In this document: piece by piece, positions 1 through 10,400 of the stretch
Numbering within the stretch: the stretch's first letter is position 1
Layout: every line of letters begins with the position of its first letter
Assembly: GCF_004361815.1 (NCBI RefSeq)
Contig: NZ_SNWA01000001.1
Coordinates: 4,613,918-4,677,917 of the forward strand
Reading direction: 5' to 3'
Length of the DNA: 64,000 nucleotides
Origin: Paraburkholderia sp. BL10I2N1
Lineage (GTDB): Bacteria; Pseudomonadota; Gammaproteobacteria; Burkholderiales; Burkholderiaceae
The notes under the pieces: generated by a model
Database searches by the model: none
The model's input: only the letters and a program-made list of their open reading frames with translations
What the model was told of the DNA's origin: nothing
Position numbers and translations under genes: made by a program

Positions 1-362
1 TGCGTCTCGACGATCGAATCGACGGGGCAGCTTTCTTCGCAGAAACCACAGAAGATGCACTTGGTCAGGTCGATGTCGTAGCGCGTCGTGCGGCGCGTGT
101 TGTCCGCGCGTGTTTCCGATTCGATCGTGATCGCGAGTGCCGGGCACACCGCTTCGCACAGCTTGCAGGCGATGCAGCGCTCTTCGCCGTTCTCGTAGCG
201 GCGCAGCGCGTGCAGGCCGCGGAAACGCGGCGAAATCGGCGTCTTTTCTTCAGGGAACTGTACAGTGATCTTGCGCTGGAACGCATAACGTCCGGTCAGC
301 GCGAGGCCCTTCAGCAGTTCCGTCAGGAAGAAGGTCTTGAAGAAGTTTTGGATTGCGGTCAT
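1..362 (-). CDS. nuoI: NADH-quinone oxidoreductase subunit I (3' end outside window)
   Basis: NuoI is the peripheral-arm subunit of complex I that carries two [4Fe-4S] clusters and passes electrons toward NuoB. About 120 N-terminal residues are visible; the C-terminus lies beyond base 1. Both ferredoxin motifs are seen: [12 protein letters not shown] and [12 protein letters not shown]. The start ATG at 362 gives the usual beginning [15 protein letters not shown]. It is the last nuo gene seen here, 15 bases after nuoH; nuoJ to nuoN should follow outside the window. Confidence 0.97.
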   Translation of the reverse strand, partial: MTAIQNFFKTFFLTELLKGLALTGRYAFQRKITVQFPEEKTPISPRFRGLHALRRYENGEERCIACKLCEAVCPALAITIESETRADNTRRTTRYDIDLTKCIFCGFCEESCPVDSIVET

Positions 363-377
363 GGGTTCATCCGCCCT

Positions 378-1442
378 TTATTTCCAGATGTTCAACGGCG
401 ACATGATCCAGAAGCCGACCACCACCAGCCATACCACGCAGACCGGAATGAATACCTTCCAGCCCAGACGCATGATCTGGTCATAGCGATAGCGCGGGAA
501 CGTCGCACGCGCCCAGATGAACACCGACAACAGGAAGAAAACCTTCGCTACCAGCCAGACGATGCCCGGCACGAACGACAGGAAACCGAACGGTGCGCTC
601 CAGCCGCCGAGGAAAAACGTTGCTGCAAGCGCCGAGATCACGATCATGTTGATGTACTCGGCGAGGAAGAACAGCGCGAACGCCATACCCGAGTAATCGA
701 TCATGTGGCCGGCGACGATTTCCGACTCCCCTTCCACCACGTCGAACGGGTGGCGGTTCGTTTCAGCGATGCCGGAGATGAAGTAGACGGCGAACATCGG
801 CAACAGCGGCAGCCAGTTCCACGACAGGAAGGTCAGGCCATAGCTGGCGAAAATGCCGCGCTCCTGCGAAGTGACGATATCCGACAGGTTCAGGCTGCCG
901 GCGGTCATCAGCACGACGACGAGTGCGAAACCCATCGAGATTTCGTACGACACCATCTGTGCCGCCGCGCGCATCGCGCCAAGAAACGCGTACTTCGAGT
1001 TCGACGCCCAGCCGGCGAGAATCACGCCGTACACGCCAACCGACGAAATCGCGATCGCATACAGCAGACCGGCGTTGATGTCGCCGAGCACCGCGCCCGC
1101 CTGGAACGGGATCACCGCCCAGACCGCGAAGGCCGGCACCACCACCATGACCGGTGCGATCAGGTAGATCCAGCGGCTGGCCTGCGTCGGCTGAATCACT
1201 TCTTTGAGCAGCAGCTTCAGCACGTCGGCGATCGGCTGCAGTAAACCCGCGGGGCCGACGCGGTTCGGGCCGAGACGCACGTGCATCCAGCCGATCAGCT
1301 TCCGTTCCCAAAGGATCAGGTAAGCCACGCACAGCAGGATCACGACGGCCACTACCAGGATGCGGATCAGTGCCCACACCGTGGGCCATGCCACACCGAG
1401 GATCTGGGTGCCGCCCGAGTTGATCGTATCGAACAAGCTCAT
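378..1442 (-). CDS. nuoH: NADH-quinone oxidoreductase subunit H
   Basis: NuoH is the membrane subunit of complex I that forms the quinone chamber with NuoB and NuoD. The 354-residue product has the family's normal length and about eight hydrophobic segments. The conserved loop with [21 protein letters not shown] lies near residues 57-77, and the acidic quinone-site loop ([15 protein letters not shown]) is near residue 230. Its ATG follows the nuoG stop codon directly (TAA then ATG), so the two are translationally coupled in the nuo operon. Confidence 0.98.
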   Translation of the reverse strand: MSLFDTINSGGTQILGVAWPTVWALIRILVVAVVILLCVAYLILWERKLIGWMHVRLGPNRVGPAGLLQPIADVLKLLLKEVIQPTQASRWIYLIAPVMVVVPAFAVWAVIPFQAGAVLGDINAGLLYAIAISSVGVYGVILAGWASNSKYAFLGAMRAAAQMVSYEISMGFALVVVLMTAGSLNLSDIVTSQERGIFASYGLTFLSWNWLPLLPMFAVYFISGIAETNRHPFDVVEGESEIVAGHMIDYSGMAFALFFLAEYINMIVISALAATFFLGGWSAPFGFLSFVPGIVWLVAKVFFLLSVFIWARATFPRYRYDQIMRLGWKVFIPVCVVWLVVVGFWIMSPLNIWK

Positions 1443-3776
1443 TTACGCCTTCTCCACCACCAGTTCACCGAACAGGCTGCCGAGCGCTGCACCGGCAGGC
1501 GTGGCTGCCGATACGCGGACGACCGTCTCCGCAAGATTCGCATCGCGCACGGCCGGCAGCTGCACCGACAGTTCGCCCTGGCGCACGCGGATCGCGTCGC
1601 CTTCCTTCAGACCCAGCTTGTCGAACAGCGCAGCCGGCAAACCGGCCGAGTTCGCTGCACGCGCCGCTGCCGTCAGATGCAGCGACTCAGCGCGGCGCAC
1701 CAGCGGATCGGCGTGGTAGATGGGTACATCGGCGATGCGTTCGAACTTGCCGTCCTCTGCCTTCGCTACCGCACCGCGCGCGATGGCCACACCCGTTTTG
1801 TTCGACAGACGCGAGGTGAGGTCGCCGTCGCCGAGTGCCGCCGCGCGCACTTCTTCAGCCGTGTCGAACTCGAAACCGGGCACGCCGAGGAGGCTGCCCA
1901 GCACGCGCAACACCTTCCACGCCGGACGGGTTTCGCCGAGCGGACGCACGACGCCGTTAAACGTCTGCACCGTACCTTCGGCATTCACGAACGTACCGGC
2001 CGTTTCCGTAAACGGAGCGATCGGCAGCAAGACGTCGGCGTAGTCGGTGCCCGTCACGAACGACGACATCACGACCACCATTTCCGCCTGCTTCAGCGCG
2101 GCCAGCGCCTGCGCCGGGTTCGCCGTGTCGAATTCCGGCTCGAGGTTGACGAGGACATAGCCCTTGCGCGGTTGCTCGAACACTTCGCGCGCATTCAGGC
2201 CGCCCTCTCCCGGCAATGCGCCGACGAGATGCGCGCCCACCGTGTTCGCCGCTTCGGTCAGGAAACCGAGCGTCGCGCCGGTCGCGTCAGCGATCCACTG
2301 CGCCGCTGCGTGAATCTGGGCAAACGCTGGATGCTGGACAGCCCCGTTGCCAAGCAGGACGAGGCGGCCTGCACCGGCTGCGAGCGATGCAGCAACCTGC
2401 CTGTGAGTATCCGATGCCGCCGTGCCTGCGAAAGCTTCCGGCAGTGCCACGCCACGCGCTTCCGAAACCGCGGCAGCGATGCCCGCCAGTTCGTCGAGCC
2501 ATGCCGACGGCGCCGCGACTACGCGTTGAGCCTGCGGAATCAATGCATCGTCGTTCGTCGCCTGCAGCAGGGTTAGCTTCGCGCCGCCCTTTGCAGCCTG
2601 ACGCAGACGCGCGGCCAGCAGCGGATGATCGCGACGCAGCGTCGAGCCGATCACGAACGCCGCATCGACATTCGACAGTTCGGCGATCTTCGTCCCGAGC
2701 CACGGCGTGCCATTGGCCGGCCCCTGGAAATCCGACTGACGCAAACGGAAGTCGACGTTCGGCGAGCCGACCGCCTGCGCGAGTTTCTTCAGCAGGAACA
2801 GTTCTTCGACCGTGCTATGGGGGCTTGCTAGCGCCGCCAGCGCGTTCGCGCCGTGGTCGCCCTTGATGCCTTTCAGACCCTTGACGACATATTCAAGCGC
2901 CGTCTGCCAGTCGGTTTCAACCCACTTGCCGCCTTGCTTTAGCATCGGCTGCGTGAGGCGCTCCGCGCTGTTCAGAGCTTCATACGAGAAGCGGTCCTTG
3001 TCCGAAATCCAGCATTCGTTGATCGCTTCATTCTCGAACGGCAGCGCGCGCATCACGCGATTGTTCTTTACCTGCACCACGAGGTTTGCGCCGACGGAAT
3101 CGTGCGGGCTCACCGACTTGCGGCGCGACAGCTCCCACGTACGGGCGCTATAGCGGAACGGCTTGCTGGTGAGCGCGCCAACCGGGCACAGATCGATCAT
3201 GTTGCCGGACAGTTCGGAGTCGACCGTCTTGCCGACGAACGACGTGATTTCCGAATGCTCGCCACGGCCTAGCATGCCGAGTTCCATCACGCCGGCGACT
3301 TCCTGGCCGAAACGGACGCAGCGCGTGCAGTGAATGCAGCGCGTCATTTCTTCCATCGAGATCAGCGGGCCGACGTTCTTGTGAAACACAACGCGCTTTT
3401 CTTCGCTGTAGCGCGACGACGACTTGCCGTAGCCGACAGCGAGATCCTGCAACTGGCATTCGCCGCCCTGGTCGCAGATCGGACAATCGAGCGGGTGATT
3501 GATCAGCAGGAACTCCATCACGGCTTGCTGTCCCTTTACCGCCTTTTCGGACTTCGTGCGCACGATCATGCCCGCCGACACCGGCGTCGCACACGCTGGC
3601 ACGGCCTTCGGCATCTTCTCGACGTCGACAAGACACATCCGGCAGTTGGCCGCAATGGACAGCTTCTTGTGATAGCAGAAGTGAGGAATGTAAGTATCGA
3701 CCTTATGCGCAGCCTGGATCACCATGCTGCCTTCGGGCACCTCAACTGTCTTGCCGTCTATTTCAAGTTCAACCAT
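1443..3776 (-). CDS. nuoG: NADH-quinone oxidoreductase subunit G
   Basis: NuoG is the largest peripheral-arm subunit of complex I and carries the N1b, N4 and N5 clusters on the route from NADH to quinone. The protein has 777 residues. The N-terminal [2Fe-2S] domain shows C34, C45 and C48 plus a fourth Cys near 62. The His-Cys cluster motif CPICDQGGECQLQD follows, then the CIHCTRC region and a molybdopterin-oxidoreductase-like C-terminal half. I chose the ATG at 3776 (MVELEIDGK) over an in-frame TTG at 3785 because AAGGAAG sits about ten bases before the ATG. A 137-base gap separates it from nuoF. Confidence 0.97.
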   Translation of the reverse strand: MVELEIDGKTVEVPEGSMVIQAAHKVDTYIPHFCYHKKLSIAANCRMCLVDVEKMPKAVPACATPVSAGMIVRTKSEKAVKGQQAVMEFLLINHPLDCPICDQGGECQLQDLAVGYGKSSSRYSEEKRVVFHKNVGPLISMEEMTRCIHCTRCVRFGQEVAGVMELGMLGRGEHSEITSFVGKTVDSELSGNMIDLCPVGALTSKPFRYSARTWELSRRKSVSPHDSVGANLVVQVKNNRVMRALPFENEAINECWISDKDRFSYEALNSAERLTQPMLKQGGKWVETDWQTALEYVVKGLKGIKGDHGANALAALASPHSTVEELFLLKKLAQAVGSPNVDFRLRQSDFQGPANGTPWLGTKIAELSNVDAAFVIGSTLRRDHPLLAARLRQAAKGGAKLTLLQATNDDALIPQAQRVVAAPSAWLDELAGIAAAVSEARGVALPEAFAGTAASDTHRQVAASLAAGAGRLVLLGNGAVQHPAFAQIHAAAQWIADATGATLGFLTEAANTVGAHLVGALPGEGGLNAREVFEQPRKGYVLVNLEPEFDTANPAQALAALKQAEMVVVMSSFVTGTDYADVLLPIAPFTETAGTFVNAEGTVQTFNGVVRPLGETRPAWKVLRVLGSLLGVPGFEFDTAEEVRAAALGDGDLTSRLSNKTGVAIARGAVAKAEDGKFERIADVPIYHADPLVRRAESLHLTAAARAANSAGLPAALFDKLGLKEGDAIRVRQGELSVQLPAVRDANLAETVVRVSAATPAGAALGSLFGELVVEKA

Positions 3777-3913
3777 GATGGTCAATCTTCCTTAACCTGT
3801 TACCGCTCAATCGTTCGCCCGTTCATCGGCCTACCCGTCAACGGATCGACGAGTCGAAGCGATGAATCCCCGCGGTTGGTGCCTAAGTGCGCCTTCTGAA
3901 AAGCGCCTTGTGT

Positions 3914-5242
3914 TCAGGCCGCCACTGTTTCCGATGCCGTTGCCGCACCCGCATGACCGCCAACGAGGCAGTGCTTGTGTGCAACGTGATACTCGAACTC
4001 GTCCCAGTAGTGCTTGAGCATGCCGCGCACCGGCATCGCTGCTGCATCGCCGAGCGCGCAGATCGTGCGGCCCATGATGTTTTCAGCGACCGAGTTCAAC
4101 AGGTCCAGGTCTTCCTGGCGGCCCTGACCGTGCTCGATACGATGCACCACGCGATACAGCCAGCCCGTGCCTTCGCGGCAAGGCGTGCACTGACCGCATG
4201 ATTCTTCGTAGTAGAAGTACGACAAACGCAGCAGTGAGCGCACCATGCAGCGCGTCTCGTCCATCACGATCACCGCGCCCGAGCCGAGCATCGAACCGGC
4301 CTTCGCGATCGAATCGTAGTCGAGATCGGTCTGCATCATAATGTCGCCCGGAATGACCGGCGCCGACGAGCCACCCGGAATCACGGCCTTGATCTTCTTG
4401 CCGCCGCGCATCCCGCCGGCGAGATCCATCAGCGTCGCAAACGGCGTGCCGAGCGGAACTTCATAGTTGCCCGGACGTTCGATGTCGCCGGAGATCGAGA
4501 AGATTTTCGTGCCGCCATTGTTCGGCTTGCCCATCTCGAGGTAGTTCTGCGGGCCGACTGCGAGCAGGAACGGCACGGCTGCGAACGTCTCCGTGTTGTT
4601 GATCGTCGTCGGCTTGCCGAATGCGCCGAAGCTCGCGGGGAACGGCGGCTTGAAACGCGGCTGGCCTTTCTTGCCTTCGAGCGATTCGAGCAACGCGGTT
4701 TCTTCGCCGCAGATGTAGGCGCCGTAACCGTGGTGCGCGTGCAGTTGGAACGAAAAACCCGAGCCCATGATGTTCTCACCAAGGAACCCGGCACGACGCG
4801 CTTCATCCAACGCTTCTTCGAAGCGTTTGTAGACTTCCCAGATTTCGCCGTGGATATAGTTGTAGCCGACCGCGATACCCATCGCATACGCGCCGATCGC
4901 CATGCCTTCGATCAACGAATGCGGATTCCAGCGCAGGATGTCGCGGTCCTTGAACGTGCCCGGCTCGCCTTCATCCGAATTGCAGACGAGGTATTTCTGC
5001 CCCGGGAACTGACGCGGCATGAAGCTCCACTTCAGACCGGTCGGAAAGCCTGCACCGCCGCGGCCACGCAGACCCGACGCTTTCACGTCGGCGATCACCT
5101 GCTCGGGCGGAATCTTTTCTTCCAGAATACGGCGCAGCTGGGCGTAACCGCCGCGCGCCACATAGTCTTCGAGATGCCAGTTGTCGCCGTTCAGGCCGGC
5201 GAGAATCAGCGGTTTGATGTGACGATCGTGTAAAGACGTCAT
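3914..5242 (-). CDS. nuoF: NADH-quinone oxidoreductase subunit F
   Basis: NuoF oxidises NADH with FMN and passes electrons to cluster N3 in complex I. The 442-residue product shows the nucleotide and flavin glycine-rich motif [13 protein letters not shown] near residue 65. It also has [14 protein letters not shown] and the C-terminal [4Fe-4S] motif [13 protein letters not shown]. The ATG at 5242 gives the usual start [13 protein letters not shown] and overlaps the nuoE stop by four bases (ATGA), so the pair is coupled. A longer frame up to 5350 lies inside nuoE and is not used. Confidence 0.97.
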   Translation of the reverse strand: MTSLHDRHIKPLILAGLNGDNWHLEDYVARGGYAQLRRILEEKIPPEQVIADVKASGLRGRGGAGFPTGLKWSFMPRQFPGQKYLVCNSDEGEPGTFKDRDILRWNPHSLIEGMAIGAYAMGIAVGYNYIHGEIWEVYKRFEEALDEARRAGFLGENIMGSGFSFQLHAHHGYGAYICGEETALLESLEGKKGQPRFKPPFPASFGAFGKPTTINNTETFAAVPFLLAVGPQNYLEMGKPNNGGTKIFSISGDIERPGNYEVPLGTPFATLMDLAGGMRGGKKIKAVIPGGSSAPVIPGDIMMQTDLDYDSIAKAGSMLGSGAVIVMDETRCMVRSLLRLSYFYYEESCGQCTPCREGTGWLYRVVHRIEHGQGRQEDLDLLNSVAENIMGRTICALGDAAAMPVRGMLKHYWDEFEYHVAHKHCLVGGHAGAATASETVAA

Positions 5243-5724
5243 TTCGAAAGTTCCTCGAGCAGCTGGTCGATCTTCTCGCGGCTCATGAAGCTGCACATGC
5301 GGTGGTTGTTCACGAGCAACACCGGCGCATCGCCACACGAACCCATGCACTCACCTTCTTTCAGGGTGAACTTGCCGTCGTGCGTCGTTTCGTTGAAGTC
5401 GATGCCGAGTTTCTGTTTCAGGTATTCGGCGGCGCTATCCGAACCGCCGTCCGGGCCGAGCTGGCACGGCAGGTTGGTGCAGAGCGTGATCTTGTACTTG
5501 CCGACCGGCGACGTGTTGTACATCGTGTAGAAGGTCGCAACCTCCTGCACGGCAACCGCCGGCATGCCGAGATAGTCCGCGACGAACTGCATGACTTCGG
5601 GCGACAGCCAGCCGTGCTCTTCCTGAGCGGTGGCCAACGCCGACATCACGGCGGACTGCTTTTGATCGGCGGGATACTTCGCGATCGCACGATCGATTTC
5701 TTTCAGGCCTTCAGCTGAGATCAT
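5239..5724 (-). CDS. nuoE: NADH-quinone oxidoreductase subunit E
   Basis: NuoE is the 24-kDa-type subunit of complex I that carries the N1a [2Fe-2S] cluster next to the FMN site. The product of 161 residues has the thioredoxin-like ferredoxin pattern, with [10 protein letters not shown] followed by CMGSCGDAP. The chosen ATG at 5724 gives [18 protein letters not shown], the usual family start; an in-frame TTG at 5745 would add seven residues. It overlaps nuoF by four bases and lies 124 bases after nuoD. Confidence 0.97.
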   Translation of the reverse strand: MISAEGLKEIDRAIAKYPADQKQSAVMSALATAQEEHGWLSPEVMQFVADYLGMPAVAVQEVATFYTMYNTSPVGKYKITLCTNLPCQLGPDGGSDSAAEYLKQKLGIDFNETTHDGKFTLKEGECMGSCGDAPVLLVNNHRMCSFMSREKIDQLLEELSK

Positions 5725-5848
5725 TTTCAGACACGACTCTTTCAATTCCTACCGAACGAAACCCTGCCGCTCACACCATACTGCGACAGACCCGGCGTTC
5801 CCTTGCTTGACGCGCGACAGACTGCGCGCGCCGCTCCGAATATCGTCT

Positions 5849-7102
5849 TTAGCGATCCACTTCGCCGAACACGATGTCCTGCGTACCGATGATCGTCACG
5901 GCGTCGGCGATCATGTGACCGCGCGCCATCTCATCGAGCGCGGACAGGTGTGCGTAGCCCGGCGCGCGGATCTTCAGGCGATACGGCTTGTTCGCACCAT
6001 CCGAAATCAGGTAGATGCCGAACTCGCCCTTCGGATGCTCGACCGCGGCATATGCCTCGCCTTCCGGCACGTGAAAGCCCTCGGTGAAGAGCTTGAAGTG
6101 GTGAATCAAGTCTTCCATGTTCGACTTCATGCCGACACGCGATGGCGGCGCCACCTTGTGATTGTCGATCATCACGGGGCCCTGATTCTTGCGGAGCCAG
6201 TCAATACACTGTTTCACGATGCGCGTGGACTGACGCATTTCTTCGACGCGCACCAGATAACGGTCGTAGCAGTCGCCATTCACGCCAACCGGAATGTCGA
6301 AATCGAGCTTGTCATACACTTCGTACGGCTGCTTCTTGCGCAGATCCCACTCGATGCCCGAACCGCGCAGCATCGCGCCCGTGAGACCCATCTGCAGGGC
6401 GCGCTCCGGGCTAACGACACCGATACCCACCAGGCGCTGCTTCCAGATCCGGTTGTCAGTAAGCAGCGTCTCGTACTCGTCGACGCAGTGCGGGAAACGG
6501 TTGAAGAAGTCTTCGATGAAGTCGAGCAGCGAACCTTGACGGTTCTCGTTCATCTTCGACAGCGCCTTCGCATTGCGAATCTTCGACGCCTTGTATTGCG
6601 GCATTGCGTCAGGCAGATCGCGGTAGACACCACCCGGACGGTAGTACGCAGCGTGCATCCGTGCACCGGACACCGCTTCATACACGTCCATCAGGTCTTC
6701 GCGCTCGCGGAACGCATACAGAAACACCGCCATCGCGCCGACGTCGAGCGCGTGCGCGCCGATCCACATCAGGTGGTTCAGCACGCGCGTGATTTCGTCG
6801 AACATCACGCGGATGTACTGCGCGCGCACCGGCACATCGATGCCGAGCAGCTTTTCGATCGCCATCACGTAGCCGTGCTCGTTCACCATCATCGACACGT
6901 AATCGAGACGGTCCATGTACGGCACGGATTGAATGAAGGTCTTGGTTTCGGCGAGCTTTTCGGTCGCGCGATGCAGGAGGCCGATGTGCGGGTCGGCGCG
7001 CTGGATCACTTCGCCGTCGAGTTCGAGCACGAGGCGCAGCACACCGTGCGCTGCCGGGTGCTGCGGGCCGAAGTTCAGCGTGTAGTTCTTGATCTCTGCC
7101 AT
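5849..7102 (-). CDS. nuoD: NADH-quinone oxidoreductase subunit D
   Basis: NuoD is the 49-kDa-type subunit that forms the quinone-binding pocket of complex I with NuoB; it descends from the large subunit of NiFe hydrogenases. The protein has 417 residues and starts [20 protein letters not shown], which contains the conserved GPQHPAAHG quinone-site loop. It ends with the typical DIVFGEVDR. Length and both termini fit the family. It follows nuoC after nine bases, so the two are almost certainly co-translated. Confidence 0.98.
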   Translation of the reverse strand: MAEIKNYTLNFGPQHPAAHGVLRLVLELDGEVIQRADPHIGLLHRATEKLAETKTFIQSVPYMDRLDYVSMMVNEHGYVMAIEKLLGIDVPVRAQYIRVMFDEITRVLNHLMWIGAHALDVGAMAVFLYAFREREDLMDVYEAVSGARMHAAYYRPGGVYRDLPDAMPQYKASKIRNAKALSKMNENRQGSLLDFIEDFFNRFPHCVDEYETLLTDNRIWKQRLVGIGVVSPERALQMGLTGAMLRGSGIEWDLRKKQPYEVYDKLDFDIPVGVNGDCYDRYLVRVEEMRQSTRIVKQCIDWLRKNQGPVMIDNHKVAPPSRVGMKSNMEDLIHHFKLFTEGFHVPEGEAYAAVEHPKGEFGIYLISDGANKPYRLKIRAPGYAHLSALDEMARGHMIADAVTIIGTQDIVFGEVDR

Positions 7103-7111
7103 GGCGTTCTC

Positions 7112-7714
7112 TTAGTGTTTCAGGCCGCCATAGCGATCCTCGCGGATCACACGCGGCGTGATTTCCCGCGGCTCGATCGTCACGGGCTGGTAGACGACGC
7201 GCTTCTCTTCCGGGTCGTAACGCATTTCGACGTAGCCGGAAACCGGGAAATCCTTGCGGAACGGGTGGCCGATAAAGCCATAGTCGGTCAGGATGCGGCG
7301 CAGGTCAGGATGGCCTTCGAAGACGATGCCGTAGAGGTCGAACGCTTCACGCTCGTACCAGTTCGCCGAACTCCAGATCTCGACTACTGATGCAATGAGC
7401 GGCACTTCGTCGTCCGGTGCGAACACGCGTACACGCAGACGCCAGTTATTGGCGATGGACAACAGATGCAGCACCGCGGCGAAACGCGGGCCTTCATAGG
7501 CGCCGTTGCCGTACGTCTGATAATCGACGCCGCAAAGGTCCATCAACTGCTCGAAGCCGAGCGAGCGATCGTCGCGCAAACGCGTGGCTACTTCGAGGTA
7601 ATCGCTCGCCTTCACGACGATCGTCAGTTCACCGATTGCTTCGGTGACGCTCAGCAGGCGGCCGCCAAATGCCGCCTCGAGGTTCGCTTTCAGGGTCTCG
7701 AGTTTGCTTGCCAT
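7112..7714 (-). CDS. nuoC: NADH-quinone oxidoreductase subunit C
   Basis: NuoC is the 30-kDa-type structural subunit of the complex I peripheral arm, without cofactors. The 200-residue protein contains the family signature around residues 115-150: [20 protein letters not shown] followed by RRILTDYGF, then GHPFRKDFP. It lies 22 bases after nuoB and 9 bases before nuoD in the A-B-C-D-E-F-G-H-I order. It is separate from nuoD, unlike the fused nuoCD of enterobacteria. Confidence 0.98.
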   Translation of the reverse strand: MASKLETLKANLEAAFGGRLLSVTEAIGELTIVVKASDYLEVATRLRDDRSLGFEQLMDLCGVDYQTYGNGAYEGPRFAAVLHLLSIANNWRLRVRVFAPDDEVPLIASVVEIWSSANWYEREAFDLYGIVFEGHPDLRRILTDYGFIGHPFRKDFPVSGYVEMRYDPEEKRVVYQPVTIEPREITPRVIREDRYGGLKH

Positions 7715-7736
7715 ATTGTGGGAGTAGGCGTGAGCC

Positions 7737-8216
7737 TTATTGACGGGCGATGGTGTTGGTGCGACGGATCTTTGCCTGGAGCTGGATCACGCCGTAGACC
7801 AGCGCTTCAGCCGTGGGCGGACAACCCGGCACATAGACATCGACAGGCACGATCCGATCGCAGCCGCGCACCACTGAATACGAGTAGTGGTAATAGCCGC
7901 CGCCGTTCGCGCACGAGCCCATCGAGATCACCCAGCGCGGCTCGGCCATCTGGTCGTAGACCTTACGCAAGGCAGGCGCCATCTTGTTGCAGAGCGTGCC
8001 AGCGACGATCATCACGTCCGACTGACGCGGACTCGGACGAAACACCACGCCGAAACGGTCGAGGTCATAACGGGCAGCACCCGCATGCATCATCTCGACC
8101 GCGCAGCACGCGAGACCGAACGTCATCGGCCACAGCGAGCCGGTGCGCGTCCAGTTGATCAACTTGTCAGCCGTAGTGGTGACAAACCCTTCCTTCAAGA
8201 CCCCTTCGATACTCAT
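7737..8216 (-). CDS. nuoB: NADH-quinone oxidoreductase subunit B
   Basis: NuoB (PSST) holds the last iron-sulphur cluster, N2, which reduces quinone. The 159-residue product shows the tandem-cysteine motif [11 protein letters not shown], then [16 protein letters not shown], and [11 protein letters not shown], which together supply the four N2 ligands. The ATG at 8216 gives [11 protein letters not shown], the usual start; a longer frame to 8258 reads into the gap after nuoA and has no support. Confidence 0.98.
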
Positions 8217-8278
8217 TTGCTTTCCACTCCAGACGGGGCGACTAGCCGAGCCACCCACGCAAACCGGCGATTAATCTG

Positions 8279-8638
8279 TCATTCCCAATCGAGGCCGCCC
8301 TTCTTCCAGATATAGGCAAAGCCAAGCAGGAATTCGAGCAGGAAAATCATCATCGCCATGAAGCCAGGCCAACCGATATCGCGCAGGGCTACACCCCACG
8401 GGAACAGGAACGCCGTTTCAAGGTCGAAAATAATGAAGAGAATGGCCACCAGGTAGTAGCGCACATCGAACTTCATGCGCGCATCTTCGAATGCTTCGAA
8501 GCCGCACTCGTACGGTGCGTTCTTTTCGGTGTCAGGCCGGTTGGGGCCGAGGATCTTGCCAATACTGACCAGTGCTACGCCTAAACCGGTGCCCACGATG
8601 AGGAACAACAAGACGGGGAAATAGGCTGCGAGGTTCAA
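8279..8638 (-). CDS. nuoA: NADH-quinone oxidoreductase subunit A
   Basis: NuoA is a small membrane subunit of complex I next to NuoH and NuoB. It has 119 residues and three hydrophobic segments. The conserved loop [20 protein letters not shown] after the first segment contains the cysteine that changes exposure during enzyme turnover. It is the first gene of the nuo operon, so the operon promoter should lie in the roughly 115 bases between it and the terminator hairpin at 8756-8789. Confidence 0.98.
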   Translation of the reverse strand: MNLAAYFPVLLFLIVGTGLGVALVSIGKILGPNRPDTEKNAPYECGFEAFEDARMKFDVRYYLVAILFIIFDLETAFLFPWGVALRDIGWPGFMAMMIFLLEFLLGFAYIWKKGGLDWE

Positions 8639-8755
8639 GACTATCCTCTATCGGTTGGTTCTGAGTGCCATCAGGAGCGAAGCACTCCTGACCAGAAAAT
8701 CACTTCGGCCTGCTTGACGTTGCAAGCCCATGGCAAGCAGCGCCTTAGAAGCGAA

Positions 8756-8789
8756 AATGCCAGCCGAAGCGAAGCAAGCGGCTGGCATT
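8756..8789 (-). terminator. Rho-independent terminator after tRNA-Leu
   Basis: A perfect 11-base stem (AATGCCAGCCG paired with CGGCTGGCATT, 12-base loop) is followed on the minus strand by a T run. It lies just downstream of tRNA-Leu and upstream of nuoA, so it should separate the tRNA transcript from the nuo operon. Confidence 0.85.
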
Positions 8790-8799
8790 TATATATCAT

Positions 8800-8884
8800 T
8801 GGTGCCGACGGCGAGACTCGAACTCGCACAGCTTTCGCCACTACCCCCTCAAGATAGCGTGTCTACCAATTTCACCACGTCGGC
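8800..8884 (-). tRNA. tRNA-Leu(GAG)
   Basis: The minus strand folds as an 85-base class II tRNA with encoded CCA. The acceptor stem is GCCGACG paired with CGTCGGC, followed by ACCA. The D-arm contains TTGGTAGACACGC and the T-arm contains GTTCGAGTC. The anticodon stem CTATC/GGTAG encloses the loop TTGAGGG, giving anticodon GAG for CUC and CUU codons. A variable arm is present, as expected for leucine tRNAs. It lies between secG and nuoA. Confidence 0.96.
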
Positions 8885-8999
8885 ACTGCATACAATCCGG
8901 GAAATCAACTGCTAAAACCCGCGAATCGCTTCAAGACTTGAATTGTAACTGGTTTAAACAGATTGTTCAACGCACAAAAAACGTTTTTGCGTGAAAATT

Positions 9000-9377
9000 T
9001 TATTTCGGCACTTCCTGGCTCGGAGCCGATGCCGGTGACGCTGCAACAGGTGCCGAAACACCCGCAGGAGCCGACGCAGCAGAAGCCACGACCGGAGCAG
9101 TCACAGCTGCGCCCAGTACACCAACCGATGGCTTGGAACGATACGCGCCGAGGTAAGTCAGGGTCAACGTCGTGACAAAAAACACGGCGGCGAGAACAGC
9201 CGTTGTCCGCGACAGAAAGTTCGCCGAACCTGTCGCACCGAAGAGGCTGCCCGAGGCTCCGCTCCCGAACGCAGCACCCATGTCGGCGCCCTTTCCGTGC
9301 TGCAGCAACACGAGGCCGATAACCCCAAGCGCCGACAACAACTGGACGACGATAATCAACGTTTTCAAATACAGCAT
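9000..9377 (-). CDS. secG: Preprotein translocase subunit SecG
   Basis: SecG is the small membrane subunit of the SecYEG protein-export channel. The 125-residue product has two hydrophobic segments, near residues 2-22 and 53-73. Between them is the family signature LLQHGKGADMGAAFGSG and then a SLFG motif. The C-terminal tail is Ala/Pro/Ser-rich low-complexity sequence, as is common in beta-proteobacteria. The ATG at 9377 has AGGTGA at good spacing; an upstream GTG at 9386 would add three residues. Confidence 0.95.
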   Translation of the reverse strand: MLYLKTLIIVVQLLSALGVIGLVLLQHGKGADMGAAFGSGASGSLFGATGSANFLSRTTAVLAAVFFVTTLTLTYLGAYRSKPSVGVLGAAVTAPVVASAASAPAGVSAPVAASPASAPSQEVPK

Positions 9378-9471
9378 CACACTCACCTGAGTCTTTATTT
9401 AACCGCGCAACACAATGTGTGGTGCACGTAGTGGGTCATCCTCGCCCGGGCGCCCTGCTCGCCGCGACGGC

Positions 9472-10254
9472 TTACGTCGCGCTCGTCGCCACGGCTTGCG
9501 CCGCGTTGCAGATTGCCAGGAAATCCGTGTCCTTCAACGATGCGCCGCCGATCAGGCCGCCATCGATATCCGCCTGACGAAACAATTCTTCCGCGTTATC
9601 AGGCTTCACGCTGCCACCGTACAGCACAGGCACGTCGGCGACCGCCGCACCTTTCGCCGCCAGACGCCCACGCAAAAACGCGTGGACCTGCTGCGCCTGG
9701 TCTGACGTTGCACTCTTGCCTGTGCCGATTGCCCAGACAGGTTCGTATGCAACGACGATCCGGACAGCCTCTTCCTGAGAGAGCCTCGCAAGCACCGCAT
9801 CAAGCTGCGCGCCGACCACCTGCTCGGTCGTGCCTGCCTCGCGCTCCTCGAGTGTTTCGCCGACACAGACAATGGGCGTAATACCTGCATCGAGGGCCCG
9901 TTGTGTCTTGATCGCTACCACTTCTGAGCCTTCGCGATGGTAGGCGCGGCGCTCCGAATGCCCAACGATTGCGAGTGTTGCTCCGAACTCGACCGCCATC
10001 GCTGCCGCCACTTCGCCGGTGTATGCGCCATGCGTATGCGCCGACACATCCTGGACACCCCATGCGACGCGGCCGCCTTCGAGCAGCGACTGCGCCTGCG
10101 CGAGATAAGGGCAGGGCACGCACACGCCAACCCGCACGCCTTCCGGCAGCTCGCCGGCACCCTGCGCCACGGCCTGCAGCAGGGCCGCGTTTTCGGCGAG
10201 GCGCCCATGCATCTTCCAGTTACCAACTACCAGTTTTGCTCGTTGTTTCGACAT
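9472..10254 (-). CDS. tpiA: Triose-phosphate isomerase
   Basis: TpiA interconverts dihydroxyacetone phosphate and glyceraldehyde 3-phosphate in glycolysis. The protein has 260 residues. The active-site lysine is in VVGNWKMHG near residue 13, the catalytic His in IVGHSERR near 100, and the catalytic Glu in [13 protein letters not shown] near 170. The phosphate loop YGGSVKPDN and the C-terminal [10 protein letters not shown] are also present. It sits upstream of secG on the same strand, an arrangement common in Burkholderiales. Confidence 0.98.
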   Translation of the reverse strand: MSKQRAKLVVGNWKMHGRLAENAALLQAVAQGAGELPEGVRVGVCVPCPYLAQAQSLLEGGRVAWGVQDVSAHTHGAYTGEVAAAMAVEFGATLAIVGHSERRAYHREGSEVVAIKTQRALDAGITPIVCVGETLEEREAGTTEQVVGAQLDAVLARLSQEEAVRIVVAYEPVWAIGTGKSATSDQAQQVHAFLRGRLAAKGAAVADVPVLYGGSVKPDNAEELFRQADIDGGLIGGASLKDTDFLAICNAAQAVATSAT

Positions 10255-10400
10255 TGTCTCGTCTTGTCGTGAAGCGGCAGCGAATCGGGGGTTCGCACCC
10301 AGATTCCCAGAGCCAGTCCGGCCGCCTTGCGAAAATCACGCAGCGCGCGCAAAACACGCAATTTTACTGTGCGCGGACGGATCGGGTCAAACCACCCGTG

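Noticed and set aside
210..1244. Long plus-strand open frame opposite nuoI and nuoH
   Set aside because: It is antisense to strongly conserved nuo genes, Arg/His-rich with no family pattern, as expected of the opposite strand of GC-rich coding DNA.
5807..7390. 527-codon plus-strand frame opposite nuoD and nuoC
   Set aside because: Shadow of two core genes; the His/Val/Arg-rich composition is typical of this reading.
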